Positions 25,601-37,960 of a DNA stretch of 64,000 bases are shown piece after piece. Under the pieces are notes generated by a model. That model was given only the letters and a program-made list of their open reading frames with translations, was not told the origin of the DNA and did no database searches. Source of the stretch: Physcomitrium patens (Eukaryota > Streptophyta > Bryopsida > Funariales > Funariaceae); the NCBI RefSeq assembly GCF_000002425.4, contig NC_037270.1:11199509-11263508 (forward strand), given 5' to 3'. The position numbers were made by a program, and so were the translations under genes. Numbering within the stretch: the stretch's first letter is position 1; every line of letters begins with the position of its first letter.

Positions 25601-25741
25601 GTCGGGGATGAGTGTGATGATGCGTGAGGATTGTGGCGGTGGTTGAGGGGAAGCGTGGATGGTGTGGTTGTGTGGCAGAGTAAGGGCGATGGCCTGGACG
25701 ACGAGGATGACGAGGGCGACGAGGACGACGACGACGAGTAG
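22637..25741 (+). CDS. NRP1: NAP1-related protein (SET/NRP histone chaperone), 10 exons
   Basis: Nuclear histone chaperone of the NAP/SET family, expected to bind H2A-H2B. Exons by eye: 22637-22747, 23502-23624, 23782-23832, 24005-24076, 24221-24334, 24524-24588, 24811-24871, 25200-25256, 25482-25538, 25679-25741; all introns GT-AG, giving 257 aa, close to the roughly 256 aa of Arabidopsis NRP1 as I recall it. In order: a basic start (MDKGKRAK), a long dimerisation helix (about residues 17-65), the earmuff domain with FWLTAFLSHP (exon 2-3 junction, about 75-84), VKSGYSISF and [10 protein letters not shown], then [13 protein letters not shown] and a strongly acidic tail of about 35 residues ending EDDDDE. 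The start at 22637 matches the family N terminus. Introns (140-754 bases) are unusually G-rich and C-poor. No break is seen, and this looks like a functional gene. Confidence 0.95.
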
Positions 25742-26760
25742 ATGCGGGGAGGAAGAAGGTGGAGGGAGCAAGTGTAATGGTATCTGATTTTTGTGGAGGG
25801 GCATGGATGGCAGTAGCTGATGAGGAAGAGGATGGTTCAGAGGCGGGTAGGTGCTTTGCGTTTTTTTGGAGAGAGCACTCGCTTGAGGACCGCGTGGGCA
25901 ACATGCAACGTCGACGGGGTCCGAATTTTGGGGTGTGGTTGGTGGAAGAGGGGAGCGGGGGTGGTTGAGGAGCCGTTCTCCGTCCGTGTGGTTTAGTGGG
26001 AGGACACAGCTGTTGCTTATTTGATGATATTGGAGGAGTTCGTGAGTAGTAGGCAGGAGGGCAGTGTCAAGTAGTAGGAGCAGTTTGCGAGGCGCCGATT
26101 CGTCGTTGGTAGTTCGTGCCCACCGTTGGAGCTTGACGAGGCGTGGTGTCTGAGGAGCGTAATCCTGTGAATCGAATTGGGACAAGCCTCCGCGTACCCT
26201 GAGTTGTTTTCTGAGCGCCTCCCTGGATGCGAGGGCGCAGATATGAACGTGGGTTCGGAGCTGACAGAGGGTGGTGGATAGTCAGGAGGCTTGACGTGTA
26301 GGTGGTCGCTATTGCGGAATAAGGAAGTTTTGTTTTATTTTCTTTTTTTTTGAAAATTGAGTTTGTGTACTCGTGGTTGCACTGAAGCGAAGCGGTTGGG
26401 TTGGACGGTGTTAAGTACGGTTGTTGGATGTTTGGAGTTTTGAGGTTGAGAAGGGCGTGTTGAAAGGTGACGCGGGAGTGGAGAAGAGATAGGATGAGGG
26501 CGAGAACATGTTCTGTAGAAGTGACATGTGTTTGTGGAGGTGTGGGATAGAAGAGATTTGGTTGGGAGTATTGTGAGTGTATTTGTATGTGGTGTGAGGT
26601 CAAGAGGGGTGGAGTATGTGGTTGTATGTGTGGTATGGAGTGAAACAGGGAAGGGGAGGGGTGTGGAATGTTGATTATTGGCAGTATTGCAGTGCTTGTG
26701 TGCCAGTCGGGATTTAGATTGTTGAAGAGGTTGATTGTAGCCGAGTCGCTGGAATTGTCA
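25742..26760 (+). other. 3' region of the SET/NRP gene, G-rich strand
   Basis: The G-rich, C-poor character of the introns continues about 1 kb past the stop and ends abruptly near 26,760. It presumably holds the 3' untranslated region. No AATAAA was seen; GGAATAAGG at 26,314 is the nearest variant. Long antisense open frames here follow from the base skew and are not taken as genes. Confidence 0.5.
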
Positions 26761-28555
26761 GGTTATTTGTAATTCATTAATTATTCCATGGTCACCATCA
26801 TATTTGGTTTAGCAAAGAGGAAATTTCAATTACATGTATCATCTGCTTCTACATTATTGGGGTTTTCAACATTTTTCTGAGATGCTTTTATAATATGAAA
26901 GCTAAATACATAATACATTTCTAAAATCTCTAGTTCTCTTATTATGGAACTCGTTTGCTTCTAGTTAATAATGTCATGTTTAGGATAAGGCCTCTAATGT
27001 TGCCTCTCAATCTTAAAGTTGTTGATATATTATTTAATCCTCTTATATTTTATGAAAGTATGTTCATCTTCATTTACATCAGTTGGATGGGTGGAGATAA
27101 AAACCCCAAGTCTCTTGCAATTGATCAAGTTGATGATTAGATCTTTGTTTTATTTGTTTTGTTTTTGTTTTTGTTTTTTTTTTTTCAAAGGGTTCTTCTA
27201 TTGTATATGTTGGAAATTCCAGTTGAAGTTGATACCAAAGTTCTTTCATTTTTTCAATTAAAAAGCAATTCTGAATGAATCAAGATGAATGAATTGTTTG
27301 AATTAAAATTAAAAGATATTGAAGGATTATCCAGCTAATCTTGCAAAGACATGTATAGAATAGTATACATTTATTTTCCATCCTAAGATTGCCTTTATTG
27401 CATAAATTTCAATAGTCTATCATTCTATCTTAAGTATCAAGTTTGTTTAAGTGTGGAAGGAGTTAGTATTTGTCCTCTTTTTGTTTTTGCTGCTATGAAC
27501 TTTGCCCTTATAATGTCAAGTGGAGGACCTTAATGAGAGATTGTCAACTTGTCAATGTTAGTTTATATTAATTCCAATCTACAATCTATGAAGGCATTGG
27601 TTGCACTTGTAGACATGAGTGAGAATTTATGTCTTGATCCTTGGCAATTTCAGTAGAGAAGTAGAGATTGGAAGATTCAAGTTGGATACTTTAGCTCTTC
27701 GATGTTATATTTGTAGATCCTTTTGGTCCTTCATTATTAAGACATAGGATTTGTATTGGCAAGTAATACATTCTTGATTTATATGTTGGTTGTTAGTAGG
27801 TGGTATTATGGCAAGACTCCTTTTACAAGTTTGATTATTGTTGAATTTTTTTTTGTTTACAAGTGTAGAAGTACAATTTTTTTGGCAAAGACATAGTTCC
27901 ACCTATTTATTAATCCTAGGGTGAAGAATAAACATAGTTGTTGTAAATAGATGACAAAGAAAAAAGACAAAGGGTCAAATTTAATTGTAATAATAATATT
28001 ATTTATATTTTGGATATTTCAATACAAGACTTGTTTTAGTATTTTAATCAAGAAAAGGCCAAATTTCTTGTTGTATTGTAATACTAAATGATAATAGATC
28101 AATCTTTTGTAATGACCTACTATAGAAGTTCTAGCACCATCATAACTTATAAAAAACACAAGTCTTATGGCATAAGCGGCTTTAGCAAGAATATTGCTAT
28201 TGTTGATCAGCTCTCTAGATTACAAGTGAAGATATTGGCATACAACATCTAAGTAATTTACAACTTAAATAAGAGCAAGTTATCTTATCAAATTATGCTA
28301 AATTGGACTATCTTCTAATATCAAATAGAAGGATTTAAAAATGATGAGACTTGGTTTACCTTGACATTTAGAACCAAAGCAAATAAATTTAACAAATTAA
28401 ACCCACTTATCATTGGCAACACCAATAAGGCACACTACTTCCAAAAAAAAACTAACATCTTAGCTTTTATTATTGCCACAACCAAAAGGCTTGGATAATT
28501 GACTTAATTGTTTTTGCAAATAGTTTAAAAGCTTCAACAATAAAATTTCGGCATT
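26761..28555. other. AT-rich intergenic DNA, no gene
   Basis: GC falls sharply at about 26,760. Short T-rich runs (for example 27,175-27,187) and scattered short frames only. Possibly decayed retroelement sequence, but no motif is recognisable. Confidence 0.4.
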
Positions 28556-28559
28556 CGAT

Positions 28560-28989
28560 TTTTATATGTCATGAACATACATACTAATATTAATAATTAC
28601 TTATATGAAAGTAATTAGATAGAAGTAAATAGGAGCAAGTAAATGTAATAATATCTCATAGAAAAGTTTCTTACAAGCTTTATAGATGCAAATTTGACTT
28701 TTCAAATATTGATAGGTCATTGATAAGTTTAAAACTTCACTAATGAGTTAGCCATGTATTACATGTGTTGTCCACTTGCTAAAAAAATTGATTACATGTC
28801 ACACATATTAGTCACTTGTTGTACAAGTTGGCAATGTGGCGTATATACTAAAAACTTACCTTACAAGTTAGATATGCATCTTGCAAATTGAATACATCTT
28901 GAATGATCTATAGAATGTCACCATGTAGCTTTGTAGTTATATAATATATATATGGAGGCAAGAATAAATCCTTTCTCATTCTTGTCAAT

Positions 28990-29025
<36 letters not shown>

Positions 29026-29180
29026 TTTGTTCAAAGAATCTTGAATTTTCTTATATTTAAAAATAGCCATTTAAGTTTCTATCTTATATTTATATTTGAT
29101 TTTTTTATTTTTCTTTTTTAATATTATAAGAATGTATTATTTCTATACAATTTTGTTATGATTCATGTCTTTGATATCAT
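28560..29180 (+). mobile_element. LTR of chromovirus family G
   Basis: Plus-strand copy of the G LTR: repeated TTACAAGTTRG and YCACTTG motifs at 28,740-28,890, the ATATATATGGAGGCAAGAATAA block at 28,945-28,970, and a 32-T run at 28,991-29,022 where other copies have a short T tract. It is inverted relative to the copy at 30,300. Confidence 0.65.
28991..29022 (+). repeat. Poly(T) tract, 32 bases
   Basis: An uninterrupted run of 32 T inside the G LTR. The aligned position of other copies has only a short T-rich stretch, so it is an expansion and not a retroposon tail. Confidence 0.9.
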
Positions 29181-30299
29181 ATCTTTTTCTTAGACAATGC
29201 ATCTCTGCATGGCTATGGAGATGTCTTCTTCACAAATATGGATATGTTTATAATGTCTTTAAACTTCACCTCTAATATCCAATCTATAGATGTTGGCATT
29301 ATTTCTATTTTTAAGAAATATTATTGTTGCAATAAGCAATTGATTAAAATAAAATTGATAAGTATAATATCTATAAATGCAATCAATTCACTACATTGCA
29401 TAGAACAAGATTGTATTAATTACTAATATCAACTATTTTTGATAGAATAGGTTGTTTAGTAATAGAAAAAAATTCAAATAACAAATTTGAAGTCGCTTTA
29501 TTGATGCTAACTAATATTTTAAATGAAAAAACTATTGAAGAAGAGATTTTGGTATCCATTAATATGATATATATAATAAATTTAATTTCAATTGATATTC
29601 TATTTAATCTTGTCAAAGAAATTGACAAAAAATATTTAAAGTTGTCAATCAAGGAATTATTGGTACTAACTACATCAAAAGACAAAAGAGAAGAGGAGGC
29701 ACATAGGGATACTAAAGTAGACTTTTAAGTTAAATTTTTAGTTTTATAAAAATTTATTATCATTCATCTTGTTACCATGTTCTTTAATTCTACTAAATTT
29801 ATCCATTTTATAATATTTTAAGTCTTGAAAATTTTACAATATGATATTTGATTTTTAAAATTAAAAAAAATTATTTTAGATAATTTACTTAAAGAAGTAA
29901 TAATTATAGAATAAAATTTGATATTAATTGGATGCATAAAGAATTTATACTAAAAGTCTAAAGGAATTAAAGTATCATGGTTTATTTTAACTTAGACAAT
30001 TGCTACAACTATAAAAACTTCATTATTAAAGAAAAATTTGACAACATGAATATTATTAAAATTTTAAGCTAATTTTAAAGCAACTAGGTGTGTAAATTGG
30101 TAGACTTGCTACTTAAAATATTCTACCAAAGACAAAATTATTTGTCTCACTTTATGCAATCTATCTTCTTACTTATAAAAAATTACTTTTTTAACTTGAT
30201 TATAGATATTTAAAATATCTACTATTAAAAATATGAGGTATTGATTTACAACTATAGAATCAAATTGATAGATGGAAGCAATATTTAGAAAACAAAAAT
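29181..30299. other. AT-rich spacer between inverted G LTRs
   Basis: No recognised domain. A short plus-strand frame at 29,501-29,728 is rich in I, K and E and has no recognised family. Likely decayed element sequence. Confidence 0.35.
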
Positions 30300-30862
30300 A
30301 TTTTCAAAGACATAAATAAAAAACAACCAAAGAATCAATATACTGTTGTGTCACTAAAAAAGAATAGATAATTATTCAAAGATGGTATAATATCAAAATT
30401 TAAATAATTATTTGTAAAGACAAGAAGACTAAAGACTCTTAAAAAATAAGATTAAAAATAAAAAAGCCATTGATAAGAGCAAAAGAAGCTTTATTCTTGC
30501 CTTTATGTATTTTATTTAACTAAAATCTACATAGCAACATTCTCTAAAATCTTTAGCATGTGTTAAACTTGTGAGATACGTATCTAACTTGCAAAACAAG
30601 CATCTAACTTGTAAGACAAGTTTTTATATATGAACCACATGGCCAACTTATACTACAAGTGGCCAACATGTGCAATGCATAGCTAATTTGTAGGCTAAGT
30701 TTTGAACATATTAATCACCAACAAATACATATAAAGTCAAATTTGTATCTATAAAGCTTCTAAGAAAATTTTCTACAAGATATTATATTTTTTATTATTT
30801 TATTTATGTCTATCCAATATCTCTTATTTAAGTAATTTTTAATATTAATTATGTCTATGTCA
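30300..30862 (-). mobile_element. LTR of chromovirus family G
   Basis: Minus-strand copy with CTAACTTG/ACAAG motif pairs at 30,565-30,720 and the GCTTTATTCTTGCC block at 30,468. It adjoins the pol tail of the same element at its right. Confidence 0.7.
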
Positions 30863-31700
30863 TTACTTCTTCTTTTAAAAACAAGTTCCTTGACGAGCAA
30901 TGATCATATATTAAAAAAGTCTAAGATATGAAAAATTACATTTGACACATACTTTGATCTTTATTTTTTTGAAGATGATCAATAGGTCCTCTCAAATATT
31001 AATAATATATCATATCAATGAAAAAAAAAACTACTATATTATTTGATTATTATTAAAGTCCTTATAACTTCTTTAAAATAAAATATTTGAAACACCATCA
31101 AAAGTGGTTTCTACCTTCAATAATATAACTATATATTAAGAGTTTTTTTTTTTAAGGTTGAAATATCAAATACCTTCTATCTTATCATCAATTTCAAGAA
31201 GAGCATATCATTTTTCAAGATATTTATCTTTGTTATATTGTTTTAAAAGCTATAAAAATCTCAATTCCTTGGTTAATAACTCAACAAATGATAGTTCTTG
31301 AATTGAATTTTTTGATTGTTAATTTTCTATTTTTTTGGCACCTCATATACAAAAAAATCAAAAAGAAAGATAAAAGATAAAATGAAATCTTCATTGAATA
31401 TGTTTTGCTTTATTACAAAGATTTACTTGACTCTTCATCTTAGTTTTGATAGATGTTATTGATGAAATGCATCAACCTCCTATATTATATTTATAATATT
31501 TTTAATTTTTTCTCATATGTATTTACTAATATTATATCTATGATAATATATTAAAAATTCTAATATATTTTAATAACATCTTGGATCTAAAACTTTTATT
31601 TCAAACTTTTGATTATTGCCTATTTCTATAGAAAGAGGTGGTATTTATTTCTTCTTAAGATATGTATTTTTAAAATAAGTATTAATCTTAGAAATTAAAA
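30863..31700 (-). pseudogene. Decayed 3' pol of chromovirus G with chromodomain remnant
   Basis: On the minus strand a chromodomain-like segment lies at about 31,650-31,450 (PPLSIEI, then KVLDPR, then EVDAFHQ). It is followed by a tail that aligns with the same region of the copy at 62.9-63.6 kb, then the LTR. Fossil; the upstream part of pol is not recognisable here. Confidence 0.6.
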
Positions 31701-32559
31701 TTGATAAAATAAAGATGTTATTTTATTTAAGAAGATATATTATAAAGAAATGGTAAAAAAAATAAACTAATATAAAATAAAAAAACTTAATATAAAAAAA
31801 TAAATTATAGAAGTAAGTATAAATATAGTTAAGAAAAAATAAGTAAGTGTGAAAAGACAAAGGAACTAGCTACCCATGCTTTTAAAAGATAAAGTGGATG
31901 AAATCACCTTTCATAGTTATGATAGTTATAAATAAATTAGTTTTATTATATTTAAATAATATTGAAAGAAATTTACTATAAAAAAGCTAAAAATAGCTTT
32001 AAAGTTATATTTTAATTATAAAAATATATATAATAAAGAAATTATATTTGATGTACTTATATGCCATCATATATTTTTGGTCTATTATTAAGTTGTAAGA
32101 ATTATAAGATGAAGTTCATAAAGATGTAGATATTTGAAGATTAGGTTAAAGAAGACAAAGATAAGATGAAGTTCATGAAGATATAGATGTTTGAAGACTA
32201 GATTGAAGAAGACAAAGACAAGATTCTTAAAGATGAAAATAACTTGTATGTCATATTTCATGAACAACATCATCCATTGGGCTATACACCCGATAATTGT
32301 AAGTTGATTTTTTTGAGGTTTTGTAATATGCCCAAATAACAAACAATATATCCAAATATGAATCTAAAGAAGAATGAAAATATGAATTTATTTTTATAAA
32401 AGCTAATGCTATATTTTTGACAAGCTTAGAAGTTTTGTAGTAGATGTTAGATGTGTTTGTTTTCAAGTCTATAGATGGTTTGATCATTAAGATGTATTTG
32501 AAAGAATTTTTAAATAAATAGTTTAAAAGTAAATTCTATTATGTATTGGATCATCATTG
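31701..32559. other. AT-rich DNA, unassigned
   Basis: Contains a duplicated block of about 60 bases (AGATGAAGTTCATRAAGATRTAGAT) at 32,107 and 32,164. A minus-strand frame at 32,251-32,487 has no recognised family. Probably part of a minus-strand retroelement. Confidence 0.35.
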
Positions 32560-32867
32560 GTGAATTTTTTACATCAAACAACATTTGTTTGAATTGAAAT
32601 GGTTTCTATTCTATAAAAAAAGTTGTTTTATTTTTTGTCCTTTGCTGCCATAGCTACCTAGTAGTATTCCAAGAAACAATTAATGAAGCAATACATTCCG
32701 TGGTCTACTACCTAGTGGATAATTTTTTTCCATATATGGAAGGAAATAATGATCATTTTTTGTAATAGCATTTAATCTATAAACATCTATGCAAATTTAT
32801 AGAACTCTTAACTTTTTTTGATGATTACCATAGGCAACAACTTTAGAATAGAATCCATGGACAAAAT
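32560..32867 (-). pseudogene. Fragment of a Gypsy reverse transcriptase
   Basis: Minus-strand reading shows the RT finger and palm neighbourhood: LNAITKNDHY near 32,780, then the FINCFLEYY and VAMAAKDKK blocks near 32,640-32,700. It ends at 32,867 where the LTR of element E begins. Fossil, highly decayed. Confidence 0.5.
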
Positions 32868-33754
32868 AAATTTAGCTAGATTGAAGCTTCTTCCAAAAAA
32901 ATAAGGTTGGTTTTGATAGGATTGTTGGAATTTACTAATTATTGTTGAAAATTAGGATTTGTATTAGCAACTTGGAATTTATGCAATGAAATTAGGGCTA
33001 ACACTCTCAGCTAGTTTATAAAATTGGTGTCACATCTATAATTCAAATTTTGAGAATTCTTGATTAATTAGGTTTTCTCAGTGTATGTAAAATTTTGTGA
33101 TAATTCAATAGTGCAATTAGAAGATATTTGGGTTTTGGTACAAGAACATATCAGAAGTTGGCAGTTTGGAATTAGATAGGATTTTTGTAATATCTAAAGA
33201 TTTACTAGTTGGATCAAGGTGAAATTTGGTATGGTATTGAAAGACTTGAAGGTCAAGCTCCACACCAATTTTGAGTTGAAGTTAATAGTTGGAAAAAGAA
33301 AAATCACTATTGGAAATTTTGCTTCACCTCTCAAGTTAATAGCCAAGAGACATTAGTGCAGTTTTTGGAGGTTTTCTCACAATTTATAAGTTGGATTGGA
33401 TTAAAAATTCTTGAGTGTATTAGAGACTTATATTAACATTTGCATACAAAATTTTACATCAAGTAGATGGTCATGTTAGAAGTTACAACTTGTCAAAGCT
33501 CACTAATTAGGGTTGGAGCTTACAAAAAAAATCTAAATTGCTTAAATATGAAAGTAACAAGATAATTGAGGTTTATGTGTGATTGAAGCTACTAAAAAGA
33601 GTGTTATTTAGTACTTTTGAATTAGAATTTGGATTATATTATTTTCATATGGGTGAAACCTATAAAGATTTCTTGAATGTTTGTGAAACACAACTTCATC
33701 TTCCTTAGTTAAGTGCCTAGTGCATTTTCAAGCAAGACAATATGTAATACAACA
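32868..33754 (+). repeat. 5' LTR of element E (3' two-thirds)
   Basis: Matches 58,109-58,993 throughout (start ATTGAAGCTTCTTCC, end ATACAACA). The upstream third of the LTR present at 57,679-58,108 is absent; a minus-strand RT fragment lies there instead. Confidence 0.8.
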
Positions 33755-33979
33755 TAAGTATTGAACGCAATGTAAAAGTTTGGAATAGAAGGTATTGGAT
33801 TATATTTGTGATTATTTGGAATTGATAGCACAAGAAGGCAAGAAGATTGAATTTGGTGTCTTTGATAGAACTTTGAATAGAGCTGCAAGTGGATCTTCAA
33901 GTAGAGTTTCAAGGTGATTTTCTATTAGTAAACAAGGTATGTACTTTGATCTAAATACTGTAATAATGTTTTAAGGATT

Positions 33980-35290
33980 TACATTATTTATGCAACAACA
34001 ACAAAGAAATGATTGCAAAGAGATTTTGGCAATGAAAGCATTATAAGAAGTAGTTAACAAGATTGACTAATTTGATGGGAGAGATATTTTTAAGTATTTA
34101 AGATATTATGTCTAAGAAATAGAATTAAATCAGGTTTCTCAAAAGAAAATAATTGAACTATTTGGACTTGCCACAATACCAAAAATAAGAGAACATGTTT
34201 CATTAATTATGAAGCATTATGGAAGTTTATGGGAGACTTTTTTATTAGTATTAAAAGATGAATATTTCATAGAGGATACTAATTGTGTTACTAAGAAATT
34301 ATTTCTAAAATGGATTGAGTAGCCTAGTAAGAATTTATAAGCAATGGAGCTGTTAAGAGAATTTGAGAGGCAATATTCTCAATTGTCAAAGATGGAAAAA
34401 TCGAGATTAGAGTCAAACAAGGTTGAATTATTTCTTCAAATTGCTTATAGATAATTACAAGAAAAATTGGAGTTGCTTCTTGAAGATAAAGAAGAAGATG
34501 AAGGATTGATAATAAAGTAGAAAAATATTGAAGATACAATGAAATTGCTTATAAAATGAGAAAGGAGGAAGGATAGGATTAATATTCAAAGAGTAGTACA
34601 AGCACCTAAAATTCAAATACACACAACACAATCAACAATGCTTACTATTCAACCTTCAACATCTTTATCAAAGAAAGAAGGTATGGAAATTAAAGAAATT
34701 ATACGTGAGATGTGAGATCTTCAAATCAAATTAGTAAGACTTGAAGAAAAGACTTCTATAAATAATTTGAAGAGTGTTTCTAAGTAAGGATATGTACAAA
34801 GGTATATTTGGTATCATGATGCTTCTCATATTAGGAAAGATTACAATGAATATAATGATATGATGTAATAAAGAATTATTTATTGAAAAGATAGAAAAAT
34901 AATATTAAAGGATACAAAAGATTTCTTTCAAACCAATTTTAGCAAGGGAGATATGAGAGCATTGGTTTAAGGCTATTTAGTAAAATATGGAGTAATAATA
35001 CAAGATAATATAAGTTATGGTGCTAGAGTAGATGATGACTTTGATAGAAGTATAGAGACAAGTGGATTTTGGACTTTTTCTATTTCTATGATGTAAAAAA
35101 GAAAAATACCTTGAAAAGCATTGTTGAAAATTGCAGCTATAATATGAGGTGCAATAGGTTGGAAAGATTATGTAGAAGCTCTTTGAGTTCATGCATATAT
35201 TGCTAAGAGTGAGCATGAAGCTTTGATGGAAGAAAAGAAACAATGAAATTTTGATGATACAAGAGAAGGAAATTTTTTTAAGAGGCAAAT
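33980..35290 (+). pseudogene. Decayed gag region of element E
   Basis: Plus-strand frames give a gag capsid-like segment at 34,070-34,540 (ELLREFERQYSQLSKMEKS block) and a basic linker. A zinc-finger-like stretch lies near 34,800-34,860 and a helical tail runs to 35,250. Fossil with many breaks. Confidence 0.65.
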
Positions 35291-35309
35291 TTGAGGAGAC
35301 AAGGCTCTT

Positions 35310-36600
35310 GAGAAAACTTCAGAAGAATTGCCTATAAAGGATATTTCAACAATATTGGAAGAAAAAACAAAGGAGATAAAAGATAAAGATAAATCAATAG
35401 CTTATAAGCTACTATGTGATATTGAAGTAACAACAAATTTAAAAGAAGTGTTGGAAGAATGTGTATTAAATGTGAAGGTAGAATTCACATTGAAAGAGAT
35501 TTTGGGAATTGCAAAGAAAGAGTTTCATGATGTTATCATTGACAGTATTAAAAAGAAGAAAAAATTAATAGAAAAAGTTGGGATGAGTCATAATATTGAT
35601 GCAAGATTATGTAAGGATGAAGAAAAAAGTGATAAAGGTTATAAGCAATGAATAAATGAAAAGAATGATTATAATTAATGAATGCATTTTGAGGAGTATA
35701 GTGATAAGGAAATGGAAGCTTCAAGCTATTATACTTCAAAGCATTGGACAAAGGTAACTACAGAAGTATTAATGAAAGTAGGTAATATAGAAGAACCAAT
35801 TATTGCTTTAGTTGACTACAGTTTTGAAATAAATCTTATGTCTAGGAATCTTTATAAGAAGCAAAGGTGGCCAATTGATATGGAACATGGATGGACAATA
35901 TGAATAGCTAATAATACATAAGACAAATTATATAGAGCTTGCCTTGATGTTAAAATTTAGATTGAAGATGTTGCAATAGAACAACATTTCTTTGTTCAAG
36001 ATATAACATCATATCCATTGATTTTAGGATAACTTTATATTATAGCAATATTGATGGAAACAAAAGTTCTTCATGATGGTTCAGCTTATGCACAAATATG
36101 GAGTGAAGATAGAAGGAAAGTTGTACAATTTCTAACTCTGCTTCTTAATCATGAAAAAAATCGAGATATGTTGAGGGAGAAGCCATTATCAAGAATTGTT
36201 GAAGAATTTAATGATTTAGGAAAAGTACCATTGTAAAGTGGGATTATAGAAATACAAAAGAAGAGGTACTCTTGGAAGATATAGGTGCCTTTGATATAAG
36301 TTTTATTGATATTTTTAAAAATAGAAGTATTATATATAAAAAAATTAAATATTTAAAATAAAAAAAGAAAAATAATATATAATACTAAAAGAAAATTATA
36401 TAAATTAGGAACTTTAAAAGATGATGAGAGAATTTTAGAAATTTATGAAGAAAATGGATTGAAGGATCGTTTGGAGTTAATTACATCTATTGGATTAAGA
36501 GATGATGATAAGATTGTAGAAATACATTCAAAAGAAGTTTATACTATTTTTAAAACTTTTTAAGTGCCAAAAGTTATTATCGAGATAAAATATAAAATAA
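35310..36600 (+). pseudogene. Decayed protease region of element E
   Basis: A retropepsin-like segment lies at 35,745-36,050: EPIIALVDYSFEINLMSRNLY, with the usual second-half hydrophobic YPLIL block about 70 residues later. Lysine/glutamate-rich spacers surround it. Fossil. Confidence 0.6.
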
Positions 36601-37910
36601 TAGACAAGAAGGTAAAACCTATTGCTAGCCCTTTACTAGAAGCTTCTATAGAAAAAATGAAGATTTTGGATCCTTCTTTTGCTCCATATTTTAGTCATTG
36701 ATTTATAGTGCCTAAGAAAAATGGATCATTATGCTTCTTTTAAGATATATAGTCAGTAAATGCATTAATTATTAGAAATGTAGATATAGGATCTTTAGTA
36801 AATGAGTTTATAGAAGCATTTGCAAGAAGGGCAATTTATTCAATAGATGATTTGTATTCAAGTTATGATCAATTTCAACTTACAAATAGAAGTAGAGATT
36901 TAACAACAATAAGAATGCCACTTGGACTATTTAAAATGTGTACTCTTTCATAAGGTGCTACTAACTCAGTTGTACATGTGATGAATGGTATAAACAAGGT
37001 ATTGAGGGACTTCATTCTTAAAAAAACTATGCCTTTTTTAGATGATGTTCTTATCAAAAGATGTAAAGAAGAAGAAAAGGATGAGACCTTAGATGATAGG
37101 AGGTGTCGTAAGTATGTTATTGATCATATACAAGATTATGAAAAGATTTTAACTTGACTTAAAGAAGTTCATCTTACACTTTCAGGAGCAAAATCTACAT
37201 TTGGAGTACAAGAAGTTATCATTATTGGATACATGTGTAGATTTTATAGAAGAAAATGAGATCCGAGTAAAATTGATGCAATTAGAAGGATGAAGGATAT
37301 ATGTGATTCTTTAACAGAAGTACATAGATTTTTAGGAACTTATATATTTTATCATATTTGGATTCCTCATTATGTTCATATAGCAAATCCATTGTATGAA
37401 TTATTACATAAAGACTGTCAATTTAAATGGAAAAAAAAACATACTAAAGTAATACAAAAGCTAAAGGTGTTATTATTGATACTTCTAATATTAAGAAGAA
37501 TTGATTATGAGAGTATTAGATAAATAATACTTACTATGGATATAAGTCCCATTACTATTGGAAGGACTTTGGGTCAAGATGATTCAAGTGGAAACAAATT
37601 TTTAGTTCAATTTGGAGCTAAAGTTTTAAGTACTTGTCAACATACATATTTGCAGATTAAGAGAGAACTATGGGGAGTTGTTTCAACTATGAAAGTTGAA
37701 AAAGATTATTTGATTGATATTGTAGTAGTAATTGAAATAGATTATTTGCTATTACTTAGAATGATTATTAATTATTCAACACCAAATATTGCAATGCTAA
37801 GATGGATTGCTTATATTAAGTCATTAAATCCAAAATTTAAGCATGTTGCTAAAAAAGATAATTTGGTAGCAGATATGTTATTTCAAGCAAGAAGTAAAAT
37901 TTTTTAATGA
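36600..37910 (+). pseudogene. Decayed reverse transcriptase and RNase H of element E
   Basis: RT: SIDDLYSSYDQFQL near 36,840, MPLGLF near 36,915, the MPFLDDV catalytic neighbourhood near 37,030 and STFGVQEVIIIGYM near 37,200. RT connection and RNase H follow: VHRFLGTYIFYHIWIPHY at 37,320 and KRELWGVVSTMK at 37,660, ending KDNLVADML at 37,855. The motif style differs from family A. Fossil. Confidence 0.75.
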
Positions 37911-37960
37911 AAAAAATATTTGATTTATATGATGTCAAATGAGAAATTAAATTTATTATG

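Noticed and set aside
22856-26603. Several long minus-strand open frames (up to about 244 codons) opposite the SET/NRP gene
   Set aside because: They lie across introns and exons of a well-supported plus-strand gene, are rich in P, H, T and S, and follow directly from the G-rich, C-poor skew. No domain is recognisable.
28991-29022. Poly(T) as the reverse-strand tail of a LINE, SINE or processed pseudogene
   Set aside because: It sits within an LTR at a position that is T-rich in other copies, and no adjacent body or target duplication was found.
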